From: DUMC01 sp035362115
GTDB lineage: Bacteria; Bacillota; Clostridia; Acetivibrionales; DUMC01
NCBI GenBank assembly: GCA_035362115.1
Contig: DAOSDD010000030.1
Location: 1-25,368, forward strand
Reading direction: 5' to 3'
DNA length: 25,368 bases
The stretch's first letter is position 1. Each line of letters opens with the position of its first letter. The notes below the pieces were generated by a model. That model did not search any database, had not been told where the DNA came from, and was given only the letters and a program-made list of their open reading frames with translations. A program made the translations under genes and the position numbers. Positions 14,835-22,805 of the stretch are shown one piece after another.

Positions 14835-15908
14835 TTAATACTCCCTTGATAGCGGGTTCTGCCTGTGACATTCTTCTATTACAGCTATTTGCTGTCTTAC
14901 CTGCTCAGGTGTTACCTCCAGCGGTGCCCCTGTAGTAAGAGTGCTATATAGCATGTTATAAAACTTGCTGGATATAGTGCTGAAAAGATTCTTTTCTTCT
15001 TCAGGTATATCCCAGCTCTCTTCATACCATTTAAGGTTCTCACCACAGTATGCAGGTTTGCCTTCTGGAGTATTTAGCGGTTCCATAATCAAATGCTGTT
15101 CAGGAGCTTCCTCTTCTTTAAAGTATTTCCAGTCTATGTGGGTCATTGTTCCCTTTAAGCCGCCCCTTGTACCTTGAACATTATATGTGAATGATGGATA
15201 TGCACAACAGGATGATATCTCCAAATCAATAAGAGGACGTCCTTCCCCTTTAAGTATAAGTTTCACATAATCCTCTGCATCACCAAATGTATTGCAGCGG
15301 TCCATTACGCAGAACACTTCCGGCATAATATCAGTGCCAAACAACTGCAATGCCTGGTCAAGAGGATGCGGCCCGGTATTTAGGAGGTTGCCGCCATTAA
15401 ACTTCTGAACACACTGCCAATCCCATCTTCTGGCGAATCCATTGAAAGCTATACTGATTTGAGCTATCCTGCCAAGTACTCCTGAGTCTATAACCTTTTT
15501 TACTTGTCTGAAATAAGGTGCAAAACGTGACTGCTGATAGATAGCAAAAACTTTCCCTGATTTTTTTGCAGTTGCTATTAATGTATCAACATCTTCAACT
15601 CTACGGGCAAGAGGTTTTTCACATAATACGTTAAATCCTGCATTTAGAATATCCAGAGTTACAGGAACATGTAGATAACTTGGAGTAGAATTTACTATAA
15701 GATCAATATCATCCCTCTTTAACAATTCTCTGTAATCTGCATAAGTGTCACATCCGAATTCTTTTTCCGCTCTTTTCCTTCTATCTTCAATAGGATCAAC
15801 TACTGCAGCAATTTTAAACTGTTCAGGAACTGTTTTCAGGTGGGCACAATGAATAGCATAACCACTGCGACCCTGCCCTATAATTCCAACTCTAATAGGT
15901 GATTTCAT
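14835..15908 (-). CDS. Gfo/Idh/MocA-family oxidoreductase
   Basis: An NAD(P)-dependent dehydrogenase of about 357 residues. The Rossmann motif is VGIIGQGRSGYAIH (residues 7-20). EKP is at 97-99 and the segment GGNLLNTGPHPLDQAL gives His181 and Asp184. I start at the ATG at 15906-15908, nine bases after GAGAGG. The longest ORF begins at a TTG (15941) upstream of that site, and an intermediate ATG (15914) is only three bases from it. A clear terminator follows. The gene lies between the PHP gene and the uxaE-type gene in the same direction. It may oxidise or reduce a sugar acid linked to the uronate step, but its substrate is not shown by the sequence. Confidence 0.87.
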   Translation of the reverse strand: MKSPIRVGIIGQGRSGYAIHCAHLKTVPEQFKIAAVVDPIEDRRKRAEKEFGCDTYADYRELLKRDDIDLIVNSTPSYLHVPVTLDILNAGFNVLCEKPLARRVEDVDTLIATAKKSGKVFAIYQQSRFAPYFRQVKKVIDSGVLGRIAQISIAFNGFARRWDWQCVQKFNGGNLLNTGPHPLDQALQLFGTDIMPEVFCVMDRCNTFGDAEDYVKLILKGEGRPLIDLEISSCCAYPSFTYNVQGTRGGLKGTMTHIDWKYFKEEEAPEQHLIMEPLNTPEGKPAYCGENLKWYEESWDIPEEEKNLFSTISSKFYNMLYSTLTTGAPLEVTPEQVRQQIAVIEECHRQNPLSREY

Positions 15909-15968
15909 ATACATTCGCCTCTCTTTTTTAAAATTAAGCAACTACTTCCATTGCTTCCACAAACATTA

Positions 15969-16017
15969 GGGTGCATATTATTCTGTAAATCCTTATTAAC
16001 TTTTAAAATATGCGCCC
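15969..16017. repeat. 49-bp copy of the GGGTGCAT dispersed repeat with inverted ends
   Basis: GGGTGCATATT (15969-15979) pairs with AATATGCGCCC (16007-16017), one wobble in eleven. Read on the minus strand it follows the left arm of the 19483 element closely (GCATATTTTAAAAGT, then ATTTACA). It lies upstream of the third Gfo/Idh/MocA gene. Confidence 0.7.
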
Positions 16018-16169
16018 CAAAATCGCTTTCTATTGATTTTCATGCTTCTGACTAATATTTTATATCGTATAATAAATCTATTCATTAACTTTCTTATAAA
16101 ATAGTTGTACTTTTTTAAAACAAATAGAATGTATAAATTGCCTTAATGTACACTTCCGGTAAGTGAATT

Positions 16170-17753
16170 TCATAAAACGTCTGTCCTGATACCAAGCAAA
16201 TTTAAATGCTTCCCGATGTGCTTTTCAAGAGATTTACAATACTCTTCTTCATAATTAAACAGAGTAGAATATATATCATTTTTAAATAATGGTTTGCCTT
16301 CGGAATCTTTTGCTTGTAATATCAACCCATAGGTAATATGTATCACCTGTCTTGAATCATCCTGATCAAAGAGAGAGGGAAGCTCATGATCTTTTAACAT
16401 ATCTATATCCGGTATATTTGAAGGGTCGGCACTTATATGATAATATTTTTTCGCTTCATTAAGATGTTTCAGAGCAAATTTATGAATTTTTCTATATAAT
16501 GAAGGATTTTCAGCAGATATAACCCTTACAGCTTCAAGCCAATTTGTTCCTGCAGTTTTCAGGTGATATTTCCCTCCGGTTTTTTCTCCGATAATGGGGA
16601 ATACTGAAAATTTATCACTCCCAGAATGTACACTTACCTTATAACCAAAATGCTGTGCTATTTTCACATGGAGCTCAAATTCCTCTGTAAATTGCTTTAT
16701 ATATCCTCTGTAGTCAATACCCTTCTGGAATTCCCCACAGAATCTTGGTGCAAGGCTGGTAATTTCAACACCACCTGCAATTAACTCAGAAGCAACAAAA
16801 TAATGTGACTCTGGTGTGGTAGGTGTAAGAGTTTCATCAATAGACATTTCAAAGTCTATACTTCTGCCGCAATTTTTAATAACTTCATTATAAATTTCCA
16901 GGGTATATTTAATTGCCTTTAAATATATTAACACTATTCTTCTGAAACTGTCCTGATCAAATGATATAGCAACAACATCATTTAGTTTGAATGATTTATT
17001 TAAATATGTAGATTCCAGACGGTTTCTTTCACCTAATTCTATTTCCGAATATTTTTGCTTAACTTCATCTGAAGAATATGATGCAACCTGATTATTAATA
17101 TGTTCTGAGCAATCTAGTGTTATCATGGTAAAACCATTATCAAGCGCCATTTTTACTTCGTCATATGTCTTCAAGTGGTCTCCGTCTGCCCCAAAGCCTT
17201 TGGTATATCCTTCCTGAAAAACATCCCAGGAAGCAGCGGAAAGGACATCTCTATATGTACGCCCTGTAAGGTTTAATTCGCGTATGGATTGCTGTGCTAA
17301 AACAGGAAAAACAGGCTTGTCCTTTACCAGCCTTATGTGCCCAGCTGAAGCAACTCCGAGTCTATCTCCCAGTCCTATAGTAATATTCCTTCCTTTATGG
17401 TTTGAAGGGTTTGTAAAAGGAAATATATGTCTTATTATGTCACAATTATTGTTACCTAGACTGCACACTTTTGTTGGTTTACCGTTAACTGTCATTTCTT
17501 CGCCTTCGAAGTCATTAAAATTATTATCTTTGCCATGGATTACTAAACTCTTTCTCTCATTGTCTCTGATAAGAAAATACCATATCCCGTTTTGGTTATG
17601 TATAGAATCAGGATATATCCCATATTCCGTAAAATTTCTTTTGGCTTCAAGCCTTATGTTAGTCAATATTTCATCATTACTATTGGGGATATGGCTTTGA
17701 TTATTTCCCGGGGCAATATCCTGCAGCTTAAAACAAAATTTCTCCCAATTCAT
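16170..17753 (-). CDS. uxaE: tagaturonate/fructuronate epimerase family protein
   Basis: A 527-residue protein with the hallmarks of the UxaE family, described from Thermotoga as converting tagaturonate to fructuronate. Motifs include IGLGDRLGVASAGHIR (GLGDRLG 127-133), VFPVLAQQSIREL, GFGADGDHLKT (GADGDHLKT 188-196) and LDCSEH (213-218); the last three probably form the metal and substrate site. GAGGAGG precedes the ATG. In the pathway, UxaC makes tagaturonate from galacturonate, and UxaE lets the flux join the fructuronate branch. The promoter lies at 17805-17834 with a perfect LacI-type palindrome just upstream, so the LacI protein at 1284 is the likely regulator. Exact substrate is inferred from the family. 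Confidence 0.82.
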   Translation of the reverse strand: MNWEKFCFKLQDIAPGNNQSHIPNSNDEILTNIRLEAKRNFTEYGIYPDSIHNQNGIWYFLIRDNERKSLVIHGKDNNFNDFEGEEMTVNGKPTKVCSLGNNNCDIIRHIFPFTNPSNHKGRNITIGLGDRLGVASAGHIRLVKDKPVFPVLAQQSIRELNLTGRTYRDVLSAASWDVFQEGYTKGFGADGDHLKTYDEVKMALDNGFTMITLDCSEHINNQVASYSSDEVKQKYSEIELGERNRLESTYLNKSFKLNDVVAISFDQDSFRRIVLIYLKAIKYTLEIYNEVIKNCGRSIDFEMSIDETLTPTTPESHYFVASELIAGGVEITSLAPRFCGEFQKGIDYRGYIKQFTEEFELHVKIAQHFGYKVSVHSGSDKFSVFPIIGEKTGGKYHLKTAGTNWLEAVRVISAENPSLYRKIHKFALKHLNEAKKYYHISADPSNIPDIDMLKDHELPSLFDQDDSRQVIHITYGLILQAKDSEGKPLFKNDIYSTLFNYEEEYCKSLEKHIGKHLNLLGIRTDVL

Positions 17754-17804
17754 GCTAAAACCTCCTCAATAAAGTTAAAAATTTATATTTACACTATAAT
17801 TGAT

Positions 17805-17834
17805 ATTATATGCTATATTATGCTATGAAATCAA
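17805..17834 (-). promoter_or_regulatory. sigma-A type promoter of uxaE
   Basis: On the minus strand TTGATT (plus 17829-17834) and TATAAT (plus 17805-17810) are separated by 18 bp, placing the start near 17798 and a leader of about 45 bases. Confidence 0.65.
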
Positions 17835-17840
17835 GGATAA

Positions 17841-17856
17841 TAGTAATCGATTACTA
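17841..17856. promoter_or_regulatory. LacI-type operator, perfect palindrome
   Basis: TAGTAATCGATTACTA is a perfect 16-bp CG-centred palindrome six bases upstream of the -35 box of uxaE. The lacI-type gene at 1284 has a degenerate copy in front of it (2382-2397). Confidence 0.75.
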
Positions 17857-17883
17857 AGCAAATCCATTCAGGAGAAAGTAAAA

Positions 17884-17923
17884 CTGGTGAGTCCCGGGAT
17901 AATTATCCCTGATGACTCACCAG
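17884..17923 (-). terminator. intrinsic terminator of the malic enzyme gene
   Basis: CTGGTGAGTC (17884-17893) pairs with GACTCACCAG (17914-17923), enclosing the palindrome GGGATAATTATCCC. On the minus strand it is followed by TTTTACTTTC. It isolates the malic enzyme gene from uxaE. Confidence 0.8.
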
Positions 17924-18030
17924 CGAATATTAATTACTGATTAACTGAAATTATTTATTACCTTGTAATTTTGCAACACTAGTCCTTCTATTTGCATTAC
18001 TGTTATGCTGCACTAATCATTCCGATTACC

Positions 18031-19203
18031 TTACAGTCTTGCTGAACCGGTTTTCCTTGCTGCTTCAGCAACTGCTGCTGCTACTGTTTTTCCAACCCTT
18101 GGATCGAAAGGAGCCGGCATAATATATTCTTCGTTTAATTCTTCTTCACTTACAAGCGATGCAATAGCTTTTGCTGCTGCAATCTTCATTTCATCATTTA
18201 TCTCTCTTGCTCTAACATCAAGAGCTCCTCTGAAAATGCCCGGAAATGCAAGCACATTGTTAATCTGATTCGGGAAATCGGACCTTCCAGTACCTATAAC
18301 TCTGGCACCTGCCTCTTTAGCTTCGTTAGGCATTATCTCAGGTACAGGGTTTGCCATAGCAAAAATGATAGCATCCTTTGCCATGCTTTGAACCATTTCT
18401 TTTGTTACCATTCCAGGAGCAGATACACCAATAAATACATCGGCACCTTTTATAACATCAGGGAGCATACCTTTCTTCATTTTCAGGTTTGAGATCTTAG
18501 CCATTTCAGCTTTTTCGGCATTCAGGCCATCCCTTCCTTCATATATTGCACCCTTTCTGTCACAAAGAATTACATCCTGGAGGCCCAGGCTCATTAATAG
18601 TTTCGTAATTGCAATACCTGCAGCACCTGACCCATTAACCACAACAGAAATATCCTTAATATCCTTTTTTACTATTTTGAGTGCATTCAACATAGCCGCA
18701 AGAGTTACTACAGCTGTCCCATGCTGATCATCATGGAAAATAGGAATATCACATTCCTGTTTAAGTCTTCTCTCAATTTCAAAACATCTGGGTGCAGAAA
18801 TATCTTCCAGATTAATTCCACCAAAGCTTCCTGAAATAAGTTTAACTGTATTTACAATTTCGTCTACATCTTTAGATTTAATGCATAACGGGAATGCATC
18901 TACATCCCCAAAAGTTTTAAACAGTACACATTTTCCTTCCATAACCGGCATACCGGCTTCGGGACCGATGTCCCCCAATCCCAGAACTGCAGTTCCATCA
19001 GTTATAACTGCAACAAGATTCCACCTTCTTGTGTACTCATATGAAAGGTCGACATTTTTCTCTATTGCCAAGCATGGCTCTGCAACACCAGGTGTGTATG
19101 CAAGAGAAAGATCTCTCTTATTTTCAACTTTTACTGTACTTACTACTTCAATTTTACCTTTCCATTCTTCATGTAGCTTTAACGATTCTTGACGAATATC
19201 CAT
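18031..19203 (-). CDS. NAD(P)-dependent malic enzyme
   Basis: A 390-residue short-form bacterial malic enzyme that decarboxylates malate to pyruvate with reduction of NAD(P). The catalytic Tyr36 is in LAYTPGVAEPC and Lys91 in VMEGKCVLFK. The metal ligands are Glu133 and Asp134 (NLEDIS) and Asp159 (HDDQHGTA). The dinucleotide fold has GSGAAG (191-196), and Asp215 after the second strand (LCDRKG) favours NAD over NADP. GAGAGGAG precedes the ATG. A good terminator follows. It seems monocistronic, and its link to the sugar genes would be only as central carbon and redox supply. Confidence 0.95.
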   Translation of the reverse strand: MDIRQESLKLHEEWKGKIEVVSTVKVENKRDLSLAYTPGVAEPCLAIEKNVDLSYEYTRRWNLVAVITDGTAVLGLGDIGPEAGMPVMEGKCVLFKTFGDVDAFPLCIKSKDVDEIVNTVKLISGSFGGINLEDISAPRCFEIERRLKQECDIPIFHDDQHGTAVVTLAAMLNALKIVKKDIKDISVVVNGSGAAGIAITKLLMSLGLQDVILCDRKGAIYEGRDGLNAEKAEMAKISNLKMKKGMLPDVIKGADVFIGVSAPGMVTKEMVQSMAKDAIIFAMANPVPEIMPNEAKEAGARVIGTGRSDFPNQINNVLAFPGIFRGALDVRAREINDEMKIAAAKAIASLVSEEELNEEYIMPAPFDPRVGKTVAAAVAEAARKTGSARL

Positions 19204-19666
19204 TTTTTTCTCCTCTCCAGTTTATACGAATTTTTTAAGCAGTTTTCCTTACATAGGCAATTATCTTTTTATCAACTTATTTTTATTGTTTTTCGTGTAT
19301 ACTAAAAAATTAACATACTATATCATCCTTATATGTTATTCATAATATAGGCTGATTTTATGTGTCACAAATATATTTTACTTTACAGTTGCATCAATAT
19401 CAATATATCAACTAATATATTGTTATTTTGGTTGATATTCTAGTAATATACGTCAAGTTTAAGTACAGTATAACACGACTACGGGTGCATATTTTAAAAG
19501 TGAAGAAATATTTACAAGGAACATCAATTATCAGAGAGAAGAGTTTCTCCTGCCTAGCTACGGTAGCTTCATTTATGCTCCTTACTAATATTTTCTTCAC
19601 TTAAATTATATGCACCTTATTGTTTGCTATTTAAATCTATATGATTAATCGCTTATAATTCTACTT
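19204..19666. other. 463-bp intergenic region with a MITE-like element
   Basis: Gap between the DUF4432 gene and the malic enzyme gene. Its left part (19204-19480) is AT-rich and must contain the malic enzyme promoter, which I cannot place. Its right part is mostly the inverted-repeat element. A 62-codon reading frame across the element has no ribosome binding site. Confidence 0.6.
19483..19616. mobile_element. 134-bp MITE-like imperfect inverted repeat
   Basis: The left arm (19483-19524) and right arm (19575-19616) are imperfect reverse complements over about 41 bases, both beginning GGTGCATAT and containing AGTGAAGAAA and AAGGA-CAT. The central 50 bases hold a small hairpin (AGCTAC-G-GTAGCT). 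Related arms occur at 7019 and 15969. No transposase and no clear target duplication is visible, so a non-autonomous element is inferred; a structured RNA is the alternative. Confidence 0.6.
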
Positions 19667-20749
19667 TTATTTTGCCAGTTCTTCCAACTGACTAATCCTT
19701 TCATCACCCTCTATAATCTCAACTTCAAGGTTAAAATGTCTTATTTCTCCAGGCTTTATGAACTCCAAAGTACCATCCTGCCTTGCTTTTGCCCTGCCCC
19801 CTACATGACAGTTGCATGGCTCAATGCCAAGTACATATTCACCTTCACCCATCTGCTTCCATTGTGTCAAGTTCCACAGCTGTTTCTTGTTAAACCATAT
19901 TGCCAATCCAATCTTTTGTATTGGGTTGATTAAAGCAGCAAAGGTCTTTCCCTGGTCGTCGACCTTAAGATTATGGTAGAAAACCTGCTCTCTGTAACCT
20001 GGTGTTGGTAGTTGGAATTTGTAGTATTCATTTTGCCCTTTGGATGCTTCCTCATCCCTTGGAATTACTGATATTGAAGGAGCTAGAAAATACGATTTAC
20101 TTGTTAGTAAAGGATATCCCAGGTTGCAGTGATATATAATCATTAAAGGTTCATCCTTAAAACCATAGTTTTCAACTGTATCGTTAATATAAAATTTATT
20201 CCCACCATATGGTACGGATATTTCCCTTTTTAGAAGAATATTTTCTCCAAACACAGCTGCTTCTCTTACCTTGCCCTTAACCTTCATGATTGCAGTGTCT
20301 TCAGTCCACTCGGTACCCGCATACACTTCCTCGGCAGGTGTATTGGATATCCTTCCATGCAGACCATATTCCTGACCTTCATCAATACAGGGTGAGCCAG
20401 CTTGAATAAGTCCACATGTAGTCATAAATCCGCCGATAAAACTCCTCAGAAATTTTATACCTGATTCGTTGTAATATTGTGGTGCAACTATGCCTGCTTT
20501 TGATATATAGCTCATATTTATGCCTTTGTATGAAAGGTAGGCAATATCAAGTGCCCGGTCAGGCAAAACCGTTAATTCAAGACCGCTGCCATTCTTTATA
20601 TCTACCGCTCTCACTCCATTAGCTTTTCCATCTGCCAGACGGTAATTTTTTACGCCAAATAACTGGGATGTATCTCCTATGTATTTAAGGATCTCTCTCC
20701 GGTCTAAAGTCCCTCTTTCTAACTCATTTCTTTCTTCATTTTTTCCCAT
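19667..20749 (-). CDS. DUF4432 aldose-1-epimerase-like protein
   Basis: A 360-residue protein of the DUF4432 branch of the galactose-mutarotase-like fold. Diagnostic segments are LTVLPDRALDIAYLSYKG, FIGGFMTTCGLIQAG, EYGLHGRISNTPAEEV and IYHCNLGYPLL; the histidines in GLHGR and YHCNLG are the likely active-site residues. The C-terminal part has LGIEPCNCHVGGR. Members are thought to mutarotate sugars or sugar phosphates, with experimental support for few. AGGAGGG precedes the ATG. It lies 45 bp downstream of the membrane protein gene and probably shares its transcript. It could serve the sugar pathway at the other end of the window, but nothing shows this directly. Confidence 0.83.
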   Translation of the reverse strand: MGKNEERNELERGTLDRREILKYIGDTSQLFGVKNYRLADGKANGVRAVDIKNGSGLELTVLPDRALDIAYLSYKGINMSYISKAGIVAPQYYNESGIKFLRSFIGGFMTTCGLIQAGSPCIDEGQEYGLHGRISNTPAEEVYAGTEWTEDTAIMKVKGKVREAAVFGENILLKREISVPYGGNKFYINDTVENYGFKDEPLMIIYHCNLGYPLLTSKSYFLAPSISVIPRDEEASKGQNEYYKFQLPTPGYREQVFYHNLKVDDQGKTFAALINPIQKIGLAIWFNKKQLWNLTQWKQMGEGEYVLGIEPCNCHVGGRAKARQDGTLEFIKPGEIRHFNLEVEIIEGDERISQLEELAK

Positions 20750-20794
20750 GCTTTTCCCTCCTGTTGACTTTTATTTATCTTAGTACTACTTTGT

Positions 20795-21493
20795 TTATGC
20801 TCTCTTGGTTCCATATTCCAGATCAAAATAAAGCAGGGCAATCAATCTTTGTTGCATAAGAGTAAGTATTGAAGACAAAAATGTCACAACAAAACTTAAT
20901 ATAAGATTGTTCCCATATACTGAAGCTAAAATAATAATAAAAAATATTGGTAGAAGTAGTGTAAGATTAAAAACAATGAATATGGCAAATATCTCCATTT
21001 TCCTTCTTGCAGTTAAGTTTTTACTTGCATTAAATGCATCCGTAACTCTAATGTCCTTATCAAGCAAATAGCATATATTAAACATAAACATGAGGTAAAA
21101 AATTACCCCTGGTATTATCAAAAGAAAAAATCCTGTTAAAATTATAGCTATAAAAGCGATGTAAGCAGCCAATATCTTGCTCAGCTTTCTAAATACCTGT
21201 CCTAAGCATTGTTTCAGAGAGCATTCTCCACCCCTTAACTCAGTCATATATGAATATAAATATACTACGGACGCCAGGTAAAGGATAAATACACTTGCAA
21301 TATTGTACATTGCGCTTAAGTATATATCATTTGCGGTTTTTTCTGATATGAGTGTACTTGCAAAACCTGTGAAAAGTATTATAACAAATAATACAGGAGT
21401 TATTCTTTCATTTTTCATCTCATAAAACTTCAGTGCATTTATTAAATAATATTTTGCCATTCTTAAATTTGATGGTTTTTTATTAGGTTCCAT
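20795..21493 (-). CDS. six-helix integral membrane protein, function unknown
   Basis: A protein of about 232 residues with some six hydrophobic helices: around ITPVLFVIILFTGFAST, IASVFILYLASVVYLYSY, two helices in ILAAYIAFIAIILTG to MFMFNICYLL, then IFIVFNLTLLLPIFFII and LILSFVVTFLSSILTL. The central LIIPGVIFYLMFMF and the later DAFNASKNLTARRKMEIF resemble glycerophosphodiester phosphodiesterase membrane-domain or DUF975-type proteins of Firmicutes, which have no known activity here. I start at the ATG at 21491-21493, eight bases after GGAGG; the longer ORF starts at a TTG touching that site. It is not a transporter that I recognise. It is cotranscribed with the DUF4432 gene. Confidence 0.72.
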   Translation of the reverse strand: MEPNKKPSNLRMAKYYLINALKFYEMKNERITPVLFVIILFTGFASTLISEKTANDIYLSAMYNIASVFILYLASVVYLYSYMTELRGGECSLKQCLGQVFRKLSKILAAYIAFIAIILTGFFLLIIPGVIFYLMFMFNICYLLDKDIRVTDAFNASKNLTARRKMEIFAIFIVFNLTLLLPIFFIIILASVYGNNLILSFVVTFLSSILTLMQQRLIALLYFDLEYGTKRA

Positions 21494-21712
21494 ACCTTTT
21501 ACCTCCAATTATGCAGATCCTATTCAGCCTATTCTTGCCTTTACATATACTTTAATATATATTGAAAAATTATGCAATTATTTTCATGTCTTATGGGGTG
21601 CATCAGCTATCTTTTTGGTGTATAATATTTTCGGACATGTTTATAAATTCAGTATACACTATAGATGCTGCTTGTAAGTAATTATTAATATACACATACG
21701 GGGTGATGTTAT

Positions 21713-22618
21713 TTGAAGCATATTGTAAGCGTCAGTTTAGGATCTTCTACAAGAGATCATAAGGTTGAGCTGGAATTGCTCGGTGATAAGTACATTGTTG
21801 AAAGAATCGGAATGGATGGAAGTTACGATAAATTTCTGGAAACTCTTAAAGATTTAGATGGTAAAGTTGATGCTATAGGAATGGGCGGCATTGGCATATA
21901 CCTTCCTGTTAAAAATCATACTTATTTAATTAAGAGCGCCTTACCTCTAATGCATGCAGTTAAAAAAACACCTGTTGCCGATGGATCATATTTGAGAAAT
22001 GCTTTAGAGCCTTACGCAGCCAATTTTGTTCAAAAAAAAGGTATAATTAACTTTGCAGGTAAAAAAGTTATGGTTACATGTGCAGTTGACCGCTATGCTC
22101 TGTCTGAAGCTTTTGTAAATCTTGGCTGCAGTATTACCTGTGCTGATTTGGTTTTTACTCTTGGCATACCTTTTGTAGTAAGATCACTTAACGGATTGGA
22201 CAGGCTTGCGAAGCTTTTCGCACCTGCCGTTACAAAACTGCCTTTTGATATGCTGTATCCAACCGGTCAAAGGGAAGAAAATGTTGAAAATCCCATTAAA
22301 TTCGCAAAATATTATAGAGAGGCTGATATTATTTCAGGTGATTTCAACTATATAAAGAGATATATGCCTGATGATTTAACCGGTAAAGTTATTATCACTA
22401 ATACTATAACAAAGGAAAATGTAGAAGAGCTCAAGTCAAGAGGTGTATCCACACTGGTTACAACAACTCCTGAATTTAATGGACGGTCTTTTGGCACCAA
22501 CGTAATAGAGGCCATTATGATAACCATACTTGGAAAACCTGTTGATATGATTACAGTAGAAGATTATATAGCTACATCCGAAAGACTGGGATTTGAACCG
22601 AGAGTGGTTAGGTTTTGA
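21713..22618 (+). CDS. quinate 5-dehydrogenase-like protein, TTG start
   Basis: A 301-residue protein like those commonly labelled quinate/shikimate 5-dehydrogenase in clostridia, a label with little experimental basis. It begins KHIVSVSLGSSTRDHKVE. A glycine-rich segment DAIGMGGIGIYLP lies near residues 53-65, and a Rossmann-like segment INFAGKKVMVTCAVDRYALSEAF around 111-133, followed by CSITCADLVFTLGIP. The AroE signatures are not evident, so the quinate label is doubtful. GGGGTGA lies six bases before the TTG; an ATG at 21706 is in another frame. TATAAT at 21621-21626 is a possible -10 box. It stands alone, divergent from the membrane protein gene. Confidence 0.7.
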   Translation: MKHIVSVSLGSSTRDHKVELELLGDKYIVERIGMDGSYDKFLETLKDLDGKVDAIGMGGIGIYLPVKNHTYLIKSALPLMHAVKKTPVADGSYLRNALEPYAANFVQKKGIINFAGKKVMVTCAVDRYALSEAFVNLGCSITCADLVFTLGIPFVVRSLNGLDRLAKLFAPAVTKLPFDMLYPTGQREENVENPIKFAKYYREADIISGDFNYIKRYMPDDLTGKVIITNTITKENVEELKSRGVSTLVTTTPEFNGRSFGTNVIEAIMITILGKPVDMITVEDYIATSERLGFEPRVVRF

Positions 22619-22620
22619 TT

Positions 22621-22662
22621 AGAGGTTAGAGGTTAGAGGTTAGAAGTGAGAAGTTAGAGTTT
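22621..22662 (+). repeat. six 7-bp tandem repeats, left array
   Basis: Three AGAGGTT units are followed by AGAAGTG, AGAAGTT and AGAGTTT, starting two bases after the stop codon of the quinate-dehydrogenase-like gene. The purine-rich strand is the plus strand. Confidence 0.85.
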
Positions 22663-22675
22663 TGGGGTCAAAAGT

Positions 22676-22698
22676 GAGTGGGGGTGTAACCCCCACTC
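22676..22698. terminator. GC-rich hairpin between convergent genes
   Basis: GAGTGGGGGT (22676-22685) and ACCCCCACTC (22689-22698) form a perfect 10-bp stem with a 3-base loop. A second small stem (CTCG/CGAG) follows at about 22703-22717. There is no T run, so termination is possible but unproven; it may be the core of a repeat element. Confidence 0.5.
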
Positions 22699-22748
22699 AA
22701 TCCTCGAACGAAGCGAGTTTGCCACTTTGTTGAATCTGTTCAATTTCC

Positions 22749-22790
22749 CGCTTCCCACTTCCTACTATCCACTATCCACTACCCACTTAT
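22749..22790 (-). repeat. six 7-bp tandem repeats, right array in opposite orientation
   Basis: CGCTTCC, CACTTCC, TACTATC, CACTATC, CACTACC and CACTTAT follow without gaps. On the minus strand these are purine-rich units resembling GATAGTG and GGAAGTG, mirroring the left array around the central hairpin. The array ends 15 bp before the hydrogenase stop codon. Confidence 0.8.
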
Positions 22791-22805
22791 ATGCTAAGTT
22801 ATTAA

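Larger units (their letters stand above)
17754..18030. other. uxaE control region and malic enzyme 3' flank
   Basis: Holds the uxaE promoter, the LacI operator and the malic enzyme terminator, in that order from uxaE. Nothing else was seen. Confidence 0.6.

Noticed and set aside
17284..17700. Plus-strand ORF of 138 codons
   Set aside because: Lies opposite the conserved N-terminal half of uxaE; antisense shadow.
19412..19600. Minus-strand ORF of 62 codons
   Set aside because: Runs through the inverted-repeat element and has no ribosome binding site or known motif.
21596..21602. GGGTGCAT at the region before the quinate-dehydrogenase-like gene
   Set aside because: The bases after it do not follow the repeat consensus; a chance octamer.
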